In this document: one piece after another, positions 1-11,452 of the stretch
Position numbering within the stretch: the first letter of the stretch is position 1
Layout: each line of letters begins with the position of its first letter
Assembly (NCBI GenBank): GCA_013396635.1
Contig: WBMW01005537.1
Span: 1-64,000, forward strand
Reading direction: 5' to 3'
Origin: Penelope pileata
Lineage: Eukaryota > Chordata > Aves > Galliformes > Cracidae
Length of the DNA: 64,000 nt
The notes under the pieces: generated by a model
The model's database searches: none
The model's input: only the letters and a program-made list of their open reading frames with translations
Told to the model about the DNA's origin: nothing
Translations under genes and position numbers: made by a program

Positions 1-125
1 GGAGGAGGAGGGAGGGAAGGGGCACGGAGGAGGGCGGTGGGCCGGCCCCGGCGGCGCCATGTGATGCCCGCTCCTCCCGGGCTCTCCCGGCGCAGCGCGG
101 AGCGGCGCGGAGCAGCCCGGGGGCG
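1..125 (+). other. CACNG5: CACNG5 5' non-coding exon 1 (start not in view)
   Basis: A good splice donor, GCG|GTGAGT, lies at 125/126 within the CpG island. The coding exon of CACNG5 begins after a strong acceptor at 8526/8527, so an upstream non-coding exon is required, and this is the best candidate. Its 5' end is not defined and may lie before the window. It contains a start-stop ATG-TGA at 59-64 and a second ATG at 64 that, after splicing, is in frame with CACNG5. Exon use is inferred and not shown by transcript data. Confidence 0.6.
59..64 (+). promoter_or_regulatory. Start-stop upstream ORF (ATG TGA) in CACNG5 leader
   Basis: An ATG at 59-61 is followed at once by TGA at 62-64. The context is favourable, with G at -3 inside a GCC-rich leader. 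The TGA overlaps a further ATG at 64-66, an arrangement seen at coupled stop/restart sites. Minimal start-stop uORFs are known to stall or discourage scanning ribosomes in other genes. The role here is inferred and requires that transcription begin upstream of base 59. Confidence 0.45.
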
Positions 126-3100
126 GTGAGTGCCGGGGCCCCTCCGTGCCCGCGCGGTCCTGGAAGGGGTTCGTGGGGTTTCCCGAATTGCATGGAAAAG
201 CCAGAAAGTTTAATGTCTGAGCGGAAGGAGGGCGGTCTGGGAGGTGCCGTTTGGGTGCGGAGCAGCGCGTTTATGGGATGCTTTCCGTTATTTGCCATAA
301 CCCCATTGCAATCAGACCCCGGGGGCACCGCCCCGAGCTCCGCCGTGCTCGGCTCCGCACCGGGGTTGGGGTGGCACCGGGGTCCCTCTGGAAGCCCGGG
401 GTGGGCTCAGCACTCGGTGAACCCCTGCACCCAGGCTGCTCCCCCCGGGGCTGTGTCTCCGGCGGGGGCACAGGGTATGGCTCTTGGGCACCGGGAGCAT
501 CCCCGGGTTTCACCCTTCACTTCTGAACGTTCATCCCTGTGTGCCTGTCACAGGGAATGTAACATCTGCTGGAAGTCAGGGGCTGTCGATGCTGATCCCT
601 TGCAGAGGGCAGTGGGGGTTCAAGTGGGGCTGCACGAGAGGAATCTGACCTGGTTGTTAAGGTGAAGCAAAGTAAAGGGGGAAAAATGCTGGATCATGTG
701 TTGCCATATGAACAAAGCACACGGGGACATGGAGCCTGTCTTCGCTTCTCGCCACGCTGCTTATCCATGTCCTGCAAAAGGTGGTGACACACAGAATGTC
801 ACCCCATATTTTGGTCACCCCAGCAGTGAGTAGAGGTGTCCGACACGCAGGTTGATTGCTTGGCATTGTGTGGAACTTTATCAGCCCCAGCATGTGGCAC
901 TTGTTGTGGCTTTTAGGGTTGCACGAGGCAGCAGGAGGCTCCTCGGTGGTGTCTTGAGCAGGGCTCTGACCCGTCCCCACCGCTGTCCCCTGCATACCCT
1001 GAGCTCCATGGGCACAGGGCTCTGGCTGGCAGGGGGTGCAGGCAAACCTCTGGGAAGGGCAGCAGAAGTAGCACCGAGTCAGCACGAACGCTAAAAAGGG
1101 GAATTTTAGCTGAGTTTCCCGCAATGGCAGCGGTGCTGGTGGTGTGACACAGCTTCACAGGAGGGGCATCCCCACGTCTCCGTCTCAGCTGCCCTTCGGG
1201 TTCGTGTGCTGCTGCATTTTAGGGCACTGCTTCAATCATCACAAGCCATGAAAAGAGCCACGGGGCTGGGGATGGCCTCACCTTCCTCCTTCCAACGCAC
1301 GGCAGCTCCACGTGGCACGCGGGGTGCAGGAGGAAGGGCTCTGTGCTCCTCCAGCTCTGCCCTGCGCTGGTGTAGCTGTTGCATCTATTCAGTGAGGCGA
1401 ACGAATCCCCATCTGGCAACGTCTGTCCCACAGCATTTGCAGCTTCAGCTTCTGTTGTGGAAAGGGAAGGGAATAGAGGGTAAGAAAGGGAAATCAAGCA
1501 CGAGCCCACAGAGGCTTTCGCAGTACCAGGGAGCTGTGATCTGCACAAGTGCACAGCTTCAGCGCGTCCCTGAGCCAGCTGGGAGGATGTGAGGCCCCGG
1601 GTCCAGAGTGGCATATTGAAAATGACTGAAATTAAAGGGGGTTTGGGTCCTGGGTGTGCTCTGGGAATGTGATTTGGAATCAAAGTCACAGCGATTTTTA
1701 CTGCTGCGCAGCCACAGCTCCTGACATTTGCAGTATGATGTTTGCTGGGAACATGGGCTGTGTCATGGCACTTGGATGGATCGTCAGGGGCAGGAAACGT
1801 GCTGCTCCGGGGGGGTGAGGTGTGTGCTGCGCATTTTGGAGGATGGGACGTGCTGTGCTGCCTTTCCTGTGCTGTGAAGGAGTTATCCCTGCTCAGCTCC
1901 ACCCCGGAGTGGTGCGTGCAGCCGCACCCAGGAGCGTTGTTGGAGCCCTGCAGCAGACGGCAGCCACTGACCCAGGACAACGTGCAGATAATCCATGTTC
2001 CCACTCAGCACACAGCCACTGCTGCTGGGTGATGTCCCCATCGCAGGGACCAGGGCGTGGGGCACGAGCAGGATGTGCTGGTGGCAGCCCCAGGGTTCCT
2101 CGTGGGAGACACCCAGTGCTCAGTTGGAACCAGTGCCCCTTTTCTTGGCTACGCTGGGAGACCCTGGAAGCTGCAGATGGCAGAAAGCAACACAGCAAAG
2201 CTGACCTAGAAAGCTGTGCAAGCTGGGGAGTGGTTCCCGGTGTGGATTCCTGTAGCCTCTCTGCTGGGATCTGGAGGTAAATACTGCCAGCAGCAGTGAA
2301 CCTTTGCTACAATCAGCATGTTAGGAAGCTGAATATCCCCAGGCGTGGTGTAAATGCTTATTGCATACTTCAGTATCACATAACCCCGCTGTTAAACCCA
2401 ATGAGCCACACGAAGCGAAGAATTTCCCTGTGCGATGATGAGGCCAAACTTCTGGGCTTGAGGACTCAGCACACAGCACAGCAGCCAGGTCCCGACAGCT
2501 TCGGCCACACCGGGGGAACGGCCACTGCGTTTGGTGTCTGTGATGGTGGTGAGGATGCTCAGCCCCAGGCGTGGGTGTCGCAGCCGTTCTCCCCTTTATG
2601 TGGTTGTGTCGGTGCTCAGAGGCTTTGCAATAAGGGCGAGTTCTGAGCGGGGCAGGGGACTGCAAGCTGCTGGCCAGCGAGGCTTCTGCTTCCTGCCAGC
2701 CATTGCACCTGGTAATGCCAGGACAAGGACGCAGGCTGCAGCGTGCCTCTGCCTGCAGCCTGCCTCACTCACAGGTGGGAATGGAGCTCGGGCATCCCCT
2801 GCTTTCCCTCCTTACCATGCAGAAAATCCCCGTGGACCTGATGCTGCAGAGGAGAGCAGCACAGGAGCTCCTGACCCACGGGTACTGGGATCGCCTCTCC
2901 CAGCACGGGGGAGGCGGAAGGGCTTTAATTAGCTCCTGATGCTATTTTCTCCTCCCAGCACTGCTTAATTTAGCTCACACCATCACGCACTGCCACTAAG
3001 GGGAGGAGAAGGAAGCAGGGTGCTGGCCCCGCTCAGCAGCGGGGCTCGTGCGTGGGGCTGGGACCTGCAGTACTGGCAGCTCACAGCAGGGAGATCTGCG

Positions 3101-6100
3101 CTCCTCCTCCTCACCCAGGGGGCTGCAGGGCAGAAGGAAAGGCTCACAGTGGGAAGTGCTTTCTGGTCATACCTGTCTTGGTTTTAAACAACAAATATCT
3201 TATGGAAAAGGTGCCTGAGATCTTCAGCTGTGTTGTGCCTTGCTGCTTGAAGGACACAGAGACATTGAAAAGCCATCGCATGCAAGGAGGAGGTTTCTTC
3301 TTTTTTCAATATACAAGATCACTGCCGGACTTCATACTGGACTGAATGACACGTGGAAGTGAGCAAGAACCAGCTGTTAAAGGTGTGGTGTTTCATTACA
3401 CAGGTCCTGCTGGGAGCTGGGCCAGCCAGCTGGGCTCAGCCAGCTGCTCCTCCCATGTGCAGGACATTGCCATCGCTTATCTGTGAGCTGCCAGGCCAGG
3501 GGCAGCTGAGGGAAGCACAAAGCTGAAGCCAGAGGGGGTCACTGGATCACCAGGGTGCTGATGTGCTTGGGATACAAATGGCAACCTGTGTCTTACGGCG
3601 TACGGGTGTTAACAGGCAAGCATTGCTCCACACAGCGATGAGATTTCTGCACATCTGCAAGGCCCCCAGCTGATGGCTTTGCAGCCCTAAACACCCCCTT
3701 TTATTCTTCCTTTGAGGCTCTTTGCAGAGCCAATGGTTTGTGTCACATCCCAGAGTGCTGGGAGCACTCGGACCCAGGGCAGTGGCTCTGTGCTGGTGCC
3801 ATCTTCCATCTGTGCAGAGGGTGAAAGGGGAAGGCTCCCCTGTGTGTATGTATATAGTTCCTCGAGAACAGGACTTGGGTGCATGAGCAATATTCTGAGC
3901 TCTTCTTCAGCTCCTCTTTCCCTCTTGAGAACTACATTCCATGTGCTGCTCTCCCACCAAGCCACAGGCTCAGAGCTGCAGTATGGGCACAAGACCTCCC
4001 TGCCATCCTCCTGTCCCCATGTCCCACCTTTGTGCCACCCTCGGGTGAGTTGTGGGGTGCAGAGCCCACACTGAGCCCTTTCCCACGACCTTGGACCTGC
4101 TCTGGGGCTCCCAGCACCCAAAGCATCATCCTGGGTTGTCCCCTTGGTCCACCAGAACCTGAGCTGCTGCACTCTGAAATAAATACCGCAGATTTTCACT
4201 TGTGGAAACTTTATATCAGCTGGGGTTAAAAGAGGTAAGAGCTGCAAAACGCCATGGAGAAAGGAGACGTGTGCTGCTGCTAACAGGGGGGAGCTGCTCG
4301 GTGTGAGGGGTTTGGGGGTGTTTGTGGATGCAGATGTGTGAACGCGCGCTGGCTGCGTGCAGACGGGCTGTGCTGGCAGCACGGAGCTGGGCCGGGGGGG
4401 CTGCTCGGTCGATGGTTTTATGAGTTGGAAGTTGCTGGCATCATCCAAAGCCATTAGTGGGAGCGAGCTGGCACGGGGCCATGGCTTGGCGGGCGATGTG
4501 GCACGGCGGAGGCAGCCCTTTGGGGAACGTGTCTGGCCAGAGGGCTGGGGCTGGGGCAGAAATCTCAGCTCTCTGACCCCGGGATGGCATTTTGCCTCAT
4601 TGCTTTTGGTTCTCAAGCTGAAGGTAGACTCAGTTGCAGCCACCCTTGCACACCTGGCCCACCTGGAAAGGGCAGGTAAAGGGCAGATCCTGAGTAACCC
4701 CATCACAAAATGTGTTAGTGGTGACCAGTGCAGTGCGGCAGTCGCACATTTTTAATTCTAAACATTTTTCAGGTGTTCCCTATGTCCGATGACGAGCAAA
4801 AAAATTGATAGGGTTGTCATTGGTGTGGCTTAAGCCAGGTTTAAATAACTCATTAACAGCCTTCTCTTTTTTTAATACAATCCAAACAACTCTCCTGAGA
4901 GCCTGCGAGCCCCGTGCGCTCGATGCAGTCGATGCTCGTGTTTCCATCCCGCGGCGATTGCCGTGCTGGCAGTGCTGTTAGCAGCCAAGGGAAGCTTTCA
5001 GGTCTGGTATCGATTCTTCTGAAGTTTATGGCTGCTGGATGGAGCGATTACTGGTGCTTGTTCACACTGCCGTGAGCTGCGCTGCTTCCTTTCTTTCTAT
5101 CAGGCTAACCCTCCTCCACAGCAGAAAGATTTATTTCTGTACTTAATTTTTCCAATATGTAATTTCTTTCTCAGAAACAGAGCCGACACATTTCTTTGTG
5201 ACACTAATGCAGCTCTGTAAAGCTGCATTATATTTTTCTGTCGTTCCCTATAATACCTGGTGTGTGATCTGCACTGCGGCCAGGCTCCTGGGGCCAGCTC
5301 CATCCCATGTCCCCGCAGCCACCCCAGTCCCAAAGCACCAGCAGGGACTTGTGCCCTGAGAGCTCGGTGGGAGCTGCTGCGCTGCTTTGCCACCACCTCC
5401 CTGCAGCATTAAGGCTGTGAAGGACCTGTCTGGGATTCACCTGGAGGGAGCAGCGTGGTGCTGGGCTGTCCAAAGGACAGCGGCCACGCACTCCTGGCTG
5501 TGGTTTGCATTGAGAGAGCCCCTCTCCGTGACCCATTGGTTCTTGCCCATGGCCTTTGCTGCGTGCAGAGCAGCAGGTCGTGCTGCTGAAGGCCCTGTAT
5601 TTTTAGCTAGCCCAGTTTTCTCATCGCAGCTCGGTGGGCGCTGCCTTTCAGCTCAGCTCCATCACAGTTCTTCTCTCTTCTTGTGCCATTCCCTGATGTT
5701 CTTTGAACCTCTTTCACGAGCTCTGTGGGTTTCCTATCCCCTTTTTTCCACACTCCATTCCTCCTCCTTTTGTTCTCCCTAGCCTTTCCCACTGCTCCAG
5801 AGCCACATCTTAATCTCTGCTTTGCTCTGCTTTTGCCAGCAGCAGGGAGCAGCGGGGCTTCTCCACGGCAGAGGCAGGCTCGTGCCAGACCCCAGCACCC
5901 CTCTGCAAACCAAACCCTCCCTCTCGTCTGCTCTGATAACCCTGGCTGTGCTTCCCTGTGTGCAAATATCAGCAAATTGGAAATGGTACTCTAGGAAATC
6001 AATAGCTGCCTCCTTTGCATGGCTCAGCCCTGCTAGGAGGGAGCACGGCGTTATGCTGAGCTCACCAGCAGGGAAGTGCTGACACGGCTCCTCCTGCCCA

Positions 6101-8526
6101 GGTGACATTTACTTTTCCCAGCCCATCCACGTGGCCCAGGGCAGGACAATATTTTCTTCTTGTGACCATGGAGCAGGACTTCAGGTCCGTGCTGGATCTG
6201 GGTGAGGTGTTAGGAGCAAATCCAGTGCCCACTTTTGTTTCTTAAGGGCTCAGTCCCAGTGAGGGGCATGGGCACGGGCACTTCCATCAGACGGTAAAGC
6301 TCCAAGACAAAAGTAAATTCATTACGAGGACTGCAGATTACATTGCAGACTGCCTTCAGCATTCCTGGACTACTACCAGAGGGCACAGTGCGATCGAAGG
6401 AGCAGGGACAGTTCTAAGGTACTTCTTGGAAATCTTAAAAGCTGTATTCATTTCAAACACAGACATGGAAACCAAACAGCATCCCCTTTTCAGCGGTATG
6501 AAGCACAATGCAGTTTGTAAAGGTTACTGGAGACTAAATCCCTGCTGAAAATCAAGTCAGCTCCTCTTAGTGTCCTTGAAAAATCTTTCTCTTGGGAGCC
6601 CAACCAATTCCACCAGTGCTGGATGTGGGGAAGTGCTGTTCCGAATGGCACCGTTCCTCAGTCCCCACTTCATCAGGTTTGATTTCACTGGCCAGCAAGG
6701 TGGCAATAAGTATCACTCTCTAATGAACCTGTGATTATGTGGAAATTGAAGTGTGAGAGTGAAAAGAAATGAGGCAATTGAGAGGTGTGATTCTGCTGCC
6801 CAAGCCCTCTTCCTGTCACAAGCATCACCTCAATGGCCAATATAGATGATGCCAAATCAGTATATTTTCTAATTCCTGGTGCTGGTAGGCAACAAAGGAA
6901 TTGTGTATGTAGCTATTTCCCTCTGAGCATCTTTATCTGGACTTTCATGTACTCTCTACTTTGATTTTTGACTCCTCATTAACAAAAAATGTGATTTGTT
7001 GATGATACATGGATTAAGAATAGATTCCAGCTCTTCTACTGTTTTAGCACTAAAATATCCGGAGGGATGAGACACGCTGCAGTGAACACCATTCATTTTC
7101 ATGTGGCAACTAGAGGATATGGTTCTGAGTTAGCGGAAAGGATGGATGAGCCAGAGGATGTGTGCTTTGCATGGCTGTATTGCTGAATCTGTGCAGGGAT
7201 GGGATGTGGCACGTTGCCATCCAGTGAAGCACTGCAGTGGTGCCCCAAATCTACAGCTGTGTGCCAGTGCATTCCCTGACAGTGATGTTGTTCTCATCAC
7301 TGCTGGACTATGGAGGCGCAGTTAGACAAAAACCTTACAAATAAACCTCTTCAGCAAAGTGGAAAGCTTGCAGGAGCATGGGATGGAGCATTTTCTTGGG
7401 CTGTCTGTAAGTGACAGCTCTCCCCTTCCCGTAGGTCGGTACCTTCTGGGAAACGGCTCGGTGTGAACGTAGGAAGAGCCAAATCTTGATTTTGTATGGG
7501 AGAGGGCTGTCAGAGCTGCTGCAGTGCTTGAGGGTGCAAGTACATCTGCTTCCTACCAACGTGTACTTGTCTGCTTTCTCCTCAGTCATATGTGGTAATA
7601 AAGCCTCTCTCCTTCCCTCTCAAGAATCTCCCAGCAGTGCACCCAGCTTTTCTCTCTCTAGCCCGGCACTGAGACGAAGGCGTGGGCAGGTTTGGATGTA
7701 GGACCAGCTCTAGGGATGCACATTTTCAGGGGTGTATGCAATAAGAGCTGAGCTCCCCAGAAAAGCCTGGATTGCTGCTGCTCTGAAACAGTTATCAGAG
7801 CATTGTCAGCTTGTGTGAGGGACCTACAGCAGAACAGCATCTTTGGAGGCTTTCAAGTATGAAAGTGCAAGCTGTGAGGATTTTTGACATCTCTGAGAGT
7901 CATCATAAGCAAGTATGAACACATTTACTTCAAGGGTGCAAGCAAAACCCCTCCTCTCGTCTGCTCATGCAGATGCATCAACGGAGCAAGTGCTGCCCTC
8001 CTCTTCCAGCTGCTGTCCCCTTTGCTGCAGGGATGACAGAAGCAGGACCTTCCCAGCCCCAGTGCTCGCTGCAACTCCAAGCACTGGCAGGCACTACTTG
8101 TACACTGGTGCCTGTGGCATTTTACCCTGGAAGAGGAAACCCAGCAGTGTGGTGGGGACACAGCGGTGACTGGGGCTGTGCAGGAGCATGTTTCATTCAG
8201 GAATATTCTTGCTGAGCCGTTAACGCAGTGCCCTCGAGCCTCAACAACCCTTGTGCTGAGGCTCTATGTCTCACTGCCACTCGTGGGAGCGCTTGAATGC
8301 TGAGATTTGGCCAAATCTGGGTGAGTGGCAGTGATTCAACTGCCCTGACCCAGCTGCTCGCAGCCCACTCCTTAAATCCATGAGCCCACAGGCAGTGTAG
8401 GGCAGCCGTGAGTGGGAGGCAGTTCACGTTCCCCACCCATCAGCACAGCTTGTGATTTCTTTAATAGCTTATTTCAGCTCAACTGACATCAAGGGCAAAG
8501 CTTTTCTCTCTCCCATTCCCCTACAG
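126..8526 (+). other. CACNG5: CACNG5 intron 1
   Basis: This 8.4 kb intron runs from the GTGAGT donor at 126 to a pyrimidine-rich acceptor ending CTACAG at 8526. Its first 4 kb is moderately GC-rich with many chance open frames in all frames and no recognisable protein. The stretch about 4740-5260 is AT-rich, with less degenerate-looking sequence and a perfect 10-bp inverted repeat at 5205-5230. The stretch 5630-5800 is pyrimidine-rich. I see no second gene, RNA gene or interspersed repeat in it. Confidence 0.6.
5205..5230. repeat. Perfect 10-bp inverted repeat with 6-nt spacer
   Basis: TAATGCAGCT at 5205-5214 and AGCTGCATTA at 5221-5230 are exact reverse complements, separated by CTGTAA. Each outer end carries a homeodomain core (TAAT/ATTA) and each inner end an AGCT. 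It is too short for a microRNA precursor. A dyad site for a dimeric factor in the CACNG5 intron is the likeliest use, if it has one. Confidence 0.8.
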
Positions 8527-8789
8527 AAGCGAAGCAGCAGGTGCCGGCGGCCGCAGCCCCTCTCCCCTCAGCGTCCGCCCCATGCTTTTGGGGATGAGCG
8601 CGTGCGGCAGGAAGGCGCTGACCCTGCTCAGCAGCGTGTTCGCCGTCTGCGGCCTCGGCCTGCTGGGCATCTCCGTCAGCACCGACTACTGGCTCTACCT
8701 GGAGGAGGGCATCGTCCAGCCCCAGAACCAGTCGGCTGAAATCAAGCTGTCGCTGCACGCGGGGCTCTGGAGGGTCTGCTTCCTGGCAG
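8527..8789 (+). other. CACNG5: CACNG5 exon 2 (5' UTR end plus first coding exon)
   Basis: The acceptor is CCCCTACAG at 8526 after a long pyrimidine tract, and the donor is GCAG|GTACGG at 8789/8790. Coding starts at 8594 and covers residues 1-65 plus one base (phase 1): the N-terminus, TM1, the first half of the extracellular loop with the NQS sequon, and the GLW..C signature. The exon also holds an in-frame ATG at 8582 that would add four residues (MLLG). Confidence 0.93.
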
Positions 8790-11256
8790 GTACGGCCTCC
8801 TCCCTAGAATGTTTCCCTGCAAGGCCGGCATTTGCTGCTTGTTGTAGGAAAGGGGTGGGGAAAGTCAGATTTTTAGAGATTTGCACCCATTTTTCATCCC
8901 AGCATAGCCCCTGGTAAGCAGTGCAGTTGCCTCACGCCCGCAGCCAGGTGGGTAAATCTGCATTGGCACGTAGGCCTGGGGGCTCATGGCTGTGGTGCAG
9001 GACCCCCTGCTGCCAGGCCGCAGCCCCACGGCCCCTCGCTCCCTCAGCCCATCGCAGTGCCTGGGCAGCTGCCCAAGCCCTCCTTTTTGTCCTGTGAAAT
9101 TGGGATTCAGCTCAGCTGAAACGTTCCCTCCACTCACGCTGTTTTTGGTGAAGTGATTTGGCTAAGGGAATGGAGTCAGACAAAGTCAGAGTGAATGGGG
9201 GTTTGACTGACAGATCCAAAATTGCAAGGAGGGAGGAGCTCCAATGGCTCCCCTTCGGTGACCCCAAACTGTCGGCCCTCAGGGCTCATTTTGGGGCACA
9301 AGGGAATCCCAGCTGTCCTCAGGCAGCTCCCCTGGGAGGTCCAAGGAAATCCCAGAAACCATAGCAAGGTTTGGAGCCCTCAGAAGAACAAATTCACCCC
9401 ATGCCCAATGGAAGGAGCACTGTGACAGCAGGAATTTTACTACAGTGCTGTTACTGCTCCTGTTTGGTGTGCCCACACATATAAGATTGGCTCAGCTGAT
9501 GCCTTTCTGAGCGAGTACTGGCACCTTGGGATCGTGTTCCACTGTCACTCCTTCAGCAGTGACACCTGACAGCAGAGCAGCTGCTCTCTCAGGGCGATGG
9601 CAGCAACCAATGGATTTCTTCAGCGCCGGAAGCAGCATTAAACACCATGACGGTTTTCATGGATGCAATGAAATTCATTTTAAAGCCACTTCATCCCTCA
9701 CCAAAACCAAATAGGTGGGTGTGCTGCAGGCCTGACTCAGTGTGTTTGCTGCAGGTGAGGAGTGTGGCCGGTGCTTCACTATAGAATACGTCATGCCCAT
9801 GAACATCCAGCTGACGTCTGAATCCACAGTCAATGTCCTGAGTAAGTGACTCGGTGGGGACTTTGCATCCTGCAAGGCACCAAAGAGCCACGAGGACCTT
9901 CACATTTTCTGTGTGAATCCTCCTGTGTGCTCTTAACGTTTTTGTTACATCTTTCTCTAATGGATGCTCACAGAGGCTCTGAGCCCTGCAATTTTCTTTC
10001 ACTGGCTACAGCAGTCATTTCTGATTTAACAAATAGAAGTGTTCAGCAAATAGTTTTGTGGCAAAGCTAGAGAAAAATGCAGGTTCCAATGTTTGGATTT
10101 TTTCTCTGTAACACTTCACGTGGAAACTCCCAGGAACTCTAGCAGGGATTTTATTCACCTCATTAGTTAAGACGCATAGGAGAGGGGAACCAATGCCAGT
10201 GGCTGGGACAGCATAGGGTAGGACACGGGGCACTGACCTGTCCTTGCTTTCCTCTACTCCTGTCCCACCAGAGATGATCCGCTCTGCCACCCCCTTCCCT
10301 CTGGTCAGCCTCTTCTTCATGTTCATCGGCTTCATCCTGAGCAACATCGGCCACGTGCGGCCGCACAGGACCATCCTCGCCTTCGTGTCGGGGATATTCT
10401 TCATCCTATCGGGTGAGTTCTGCTGGGCAAGGTTTTCCCTTGACAGTCTTCCTTACCCAGTTAAGTCAAGCACGCTTCCACAGTTTTAGATTTTCACCTG
10501 CTTGTCTACTTCTAAAGGCAGGTGCTGCTTCACCAGCTTCATCCCCAAAATACTTCTCACTGCCTTTCTCTTTGGTTCTCCCAGGTCTGTCCCTGGTGGT
10601 GGGGCTGGTCCTGTACATATCCAGCATTAACGACGAGATGCTCAACAGGACCAAGGACTCGGAGACATTCTTCAATTACAAATATGGCTGGTCATTCGCG
10701 TTCTCCGCCATCTCATTCCTTCTCACAGAGGTACCGGCATCTCTGGGACATCCCTGTAATGAGCGCTGTCTGCTCTCAGCCAATGAGCATTGGCGTGGGC
10801 ACTGAGGCTGGGAGAAAAAGAGGACTGTGAGGGGTGTTAAAGGCAAATCAGGAGGGCAATTGGTCATGATTTGATATGGAATGTCTATGTGGAGGAGCAG
10901 GAGATGGGTTTGGGCTGCTGCAGGGCAGGGAAGTAACTTTCCTCTGTGAACTTGCAACCCATCAGCAGAGCCATTTATTCTCCTTCTCTCCCCTGCAGAG
11001 CGCCGGGGTGATGTCTGTGTACCTGTTCATGAAGCGATACACCGCTGAGGACATTTACCGACCTCACCCTGGCTTCTACCGTCCCCGTCTGAGCAACTGC
11101 TCCGACTACTCGGGGCAGTTCCTGCACCCAGATGCGTGGGCACGGGGCCGCAGCCCATCCGACATCTCCAGCGAGGCATCCCTGCAGATGAACAGCAGCT
11201 ACCCGGCTCTGCTCAAGTGCCCCGACTACGACCAGATGTCCTCGTCCCCGTGCTGA
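8594..11256 (+). CDS. CACNG5: Voltage-dependent calcium channel gamma-5 subunit / type II TARP (five coding exons)
   Basis: The coding sequence is joined from 8594-8789, 9755-9841, 10272-10412, 10585-10730 and 10999-11256. It totals 828 nt, giving 275 residues plus stop, the length of mammalian gamma-5, to which it is near-identical by recall. Visible features are TM1 about residues 8-28, an N-glycosylation sequon NQS at 45-47, the claudin-family GLW motif at 57-59 with Cys62 and Cys72, TM2 about 103-121, TM3 about 129-152, a second sequon NRT at 162-164, TM4 about 177-201, and a cytoplasmic tail ending SSPC. Known gamma-5 binds AMPA receptors and modulates their gating as a type II TARP at the plasma membrane of neurons and glia. 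All introns are GT-AG. I chose the ATG at 8594 (G at -3) over the in-frame ATG at 8582 (C at -3) because the known family starts MSACGRKAL. An unusual extra cysteine is at residue 69. CACNG4 lies downstream on the same strand. Confidence 0.97.
9755..9841 (+). other. CACNG5: CACNG5 exon 3 (coding, 87 nt)
   Basis: The acceptor TTTGCTGCAG ends at 9754 and the donor A|GTAAGT starts at 9842. It continues the frame at phase 1 and encodes the second half of the large extracellular loop, including the second conserved cysteine (GRCFTIEY). The codon before GRC is TGT (Cys), giving EECGRC. Confidence 0.95.
10272..10412 (+). other. CACNG5: CACNG5 exon 4 (coding, 141 nt)
   Basis: The acceptor CCCACCAG ends at 10271 and the donor TCGG|GTGAGT starts at 10413, phase 1 at both ends. 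It encodes TM2, the short cytoplasmic loop (HVRPHR) and the start of TM3 (FVSGIFFILS). Confidence 0.96.
10585..10730 (+). other. CACNG5: CACNG5 exon 5 (coding, 146 nt)
   Basis: The acceptor TTCTCCCAG ends at 10584 and the donor GAG|GTACCG starts at 10731, leaving phase 0. It encodes the rest of TM3, the second extracellular loop with the NRT sequon, and most of TM4. It joins directly to SAGVMSV in the last exon. Confidence 0.95.
10999..11256 (+). other. CACNG5: CACNG5 last coding exon, coding part
   Basis: The acceptor CCCCTGCAG ends at 10998. The exon encodes the end of TM4 and the whole cytoplasmic tail and stops with TGA at 11254-11256. The tail has an arginine/serine stretch (RGRSPSDISS) of the kind phosphorylated in TARPs. 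It ends SSSPC, an atypical C-terminus shared by gamma-5/gamma-7 and unlike the TTPV PDZ ligand of gamma-2, -3, -4 and -8. Confidence 0.96.
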
Positions 11257-11381
11257 GATCACCGCCCCACCACCTCACGGCCCCAGCGGCCAGTGGTCAC
11301 CATCCTGACTCTGCTCATCATTTTTAGGCCTCTGTTTCAGGGCAATTCTCTATTTATAGGAGCATAAATATGATGATAGAG

Positions 11382-11399
11382 ATTGGTTATATAACCAAT
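11382..11399. repeat. 18-bp perfect palindrome in CACNG5 3' UTR
   Basis: ATTGGTTATATAACCAAT is its own reverse complement, 126 nt after the stop codon. In RNA it can fold as a 7-bp stem with an AUAU loop. In DNA it contains two inverted CCAAT boxes. A related AACCAAGAGAATTGG lies just downstream. Confidence 0.9.
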
Positions 11400-11452
11400 A
11401 TTGTAACCAAGAGAATTGGGAGATTTTTCTTTCTTTGTTGTTATTTTTTTTT

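Larger units (their letters stand above)
1..180 (+). promoter_or_regulatory. CACNG5: CpG-island promoter of CACNG5 (3' part)
   Basis: The first ~180 bases are very GC-rich and dense in CpG, unlike the DNA that follows, and they end in a splice-donor-bearing non-coding exon. This is the usual appearance of a CpG-island promoter for a neuronal membrane-protein gene. No TATA box is visible. The island is cut by the window edge, so the transcription start and upstream elements may lie outside. The assignment to CACNG5 rests on the same-strand coding exons starting 8.5 kb downstream; no other gene lies between. Confidence 0.75.

Noticed and set aside
3687..4706. 339-codon minus-strand open frame in CACNG5 intron 1
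   Set aside because: Long for chance but compositionally random, with overlapping frames on the other strand, no domain and no splice or promoter context. I treat it as a chance frame in moderately GC-rich DNA.
9616..9632. RE1/REST-like TTCAGCGCC..AGCAG in CACNG5 intron
   Set aside because: The left half matches well but the right half has two mismatches at key positions, so it is no better than a half-site.
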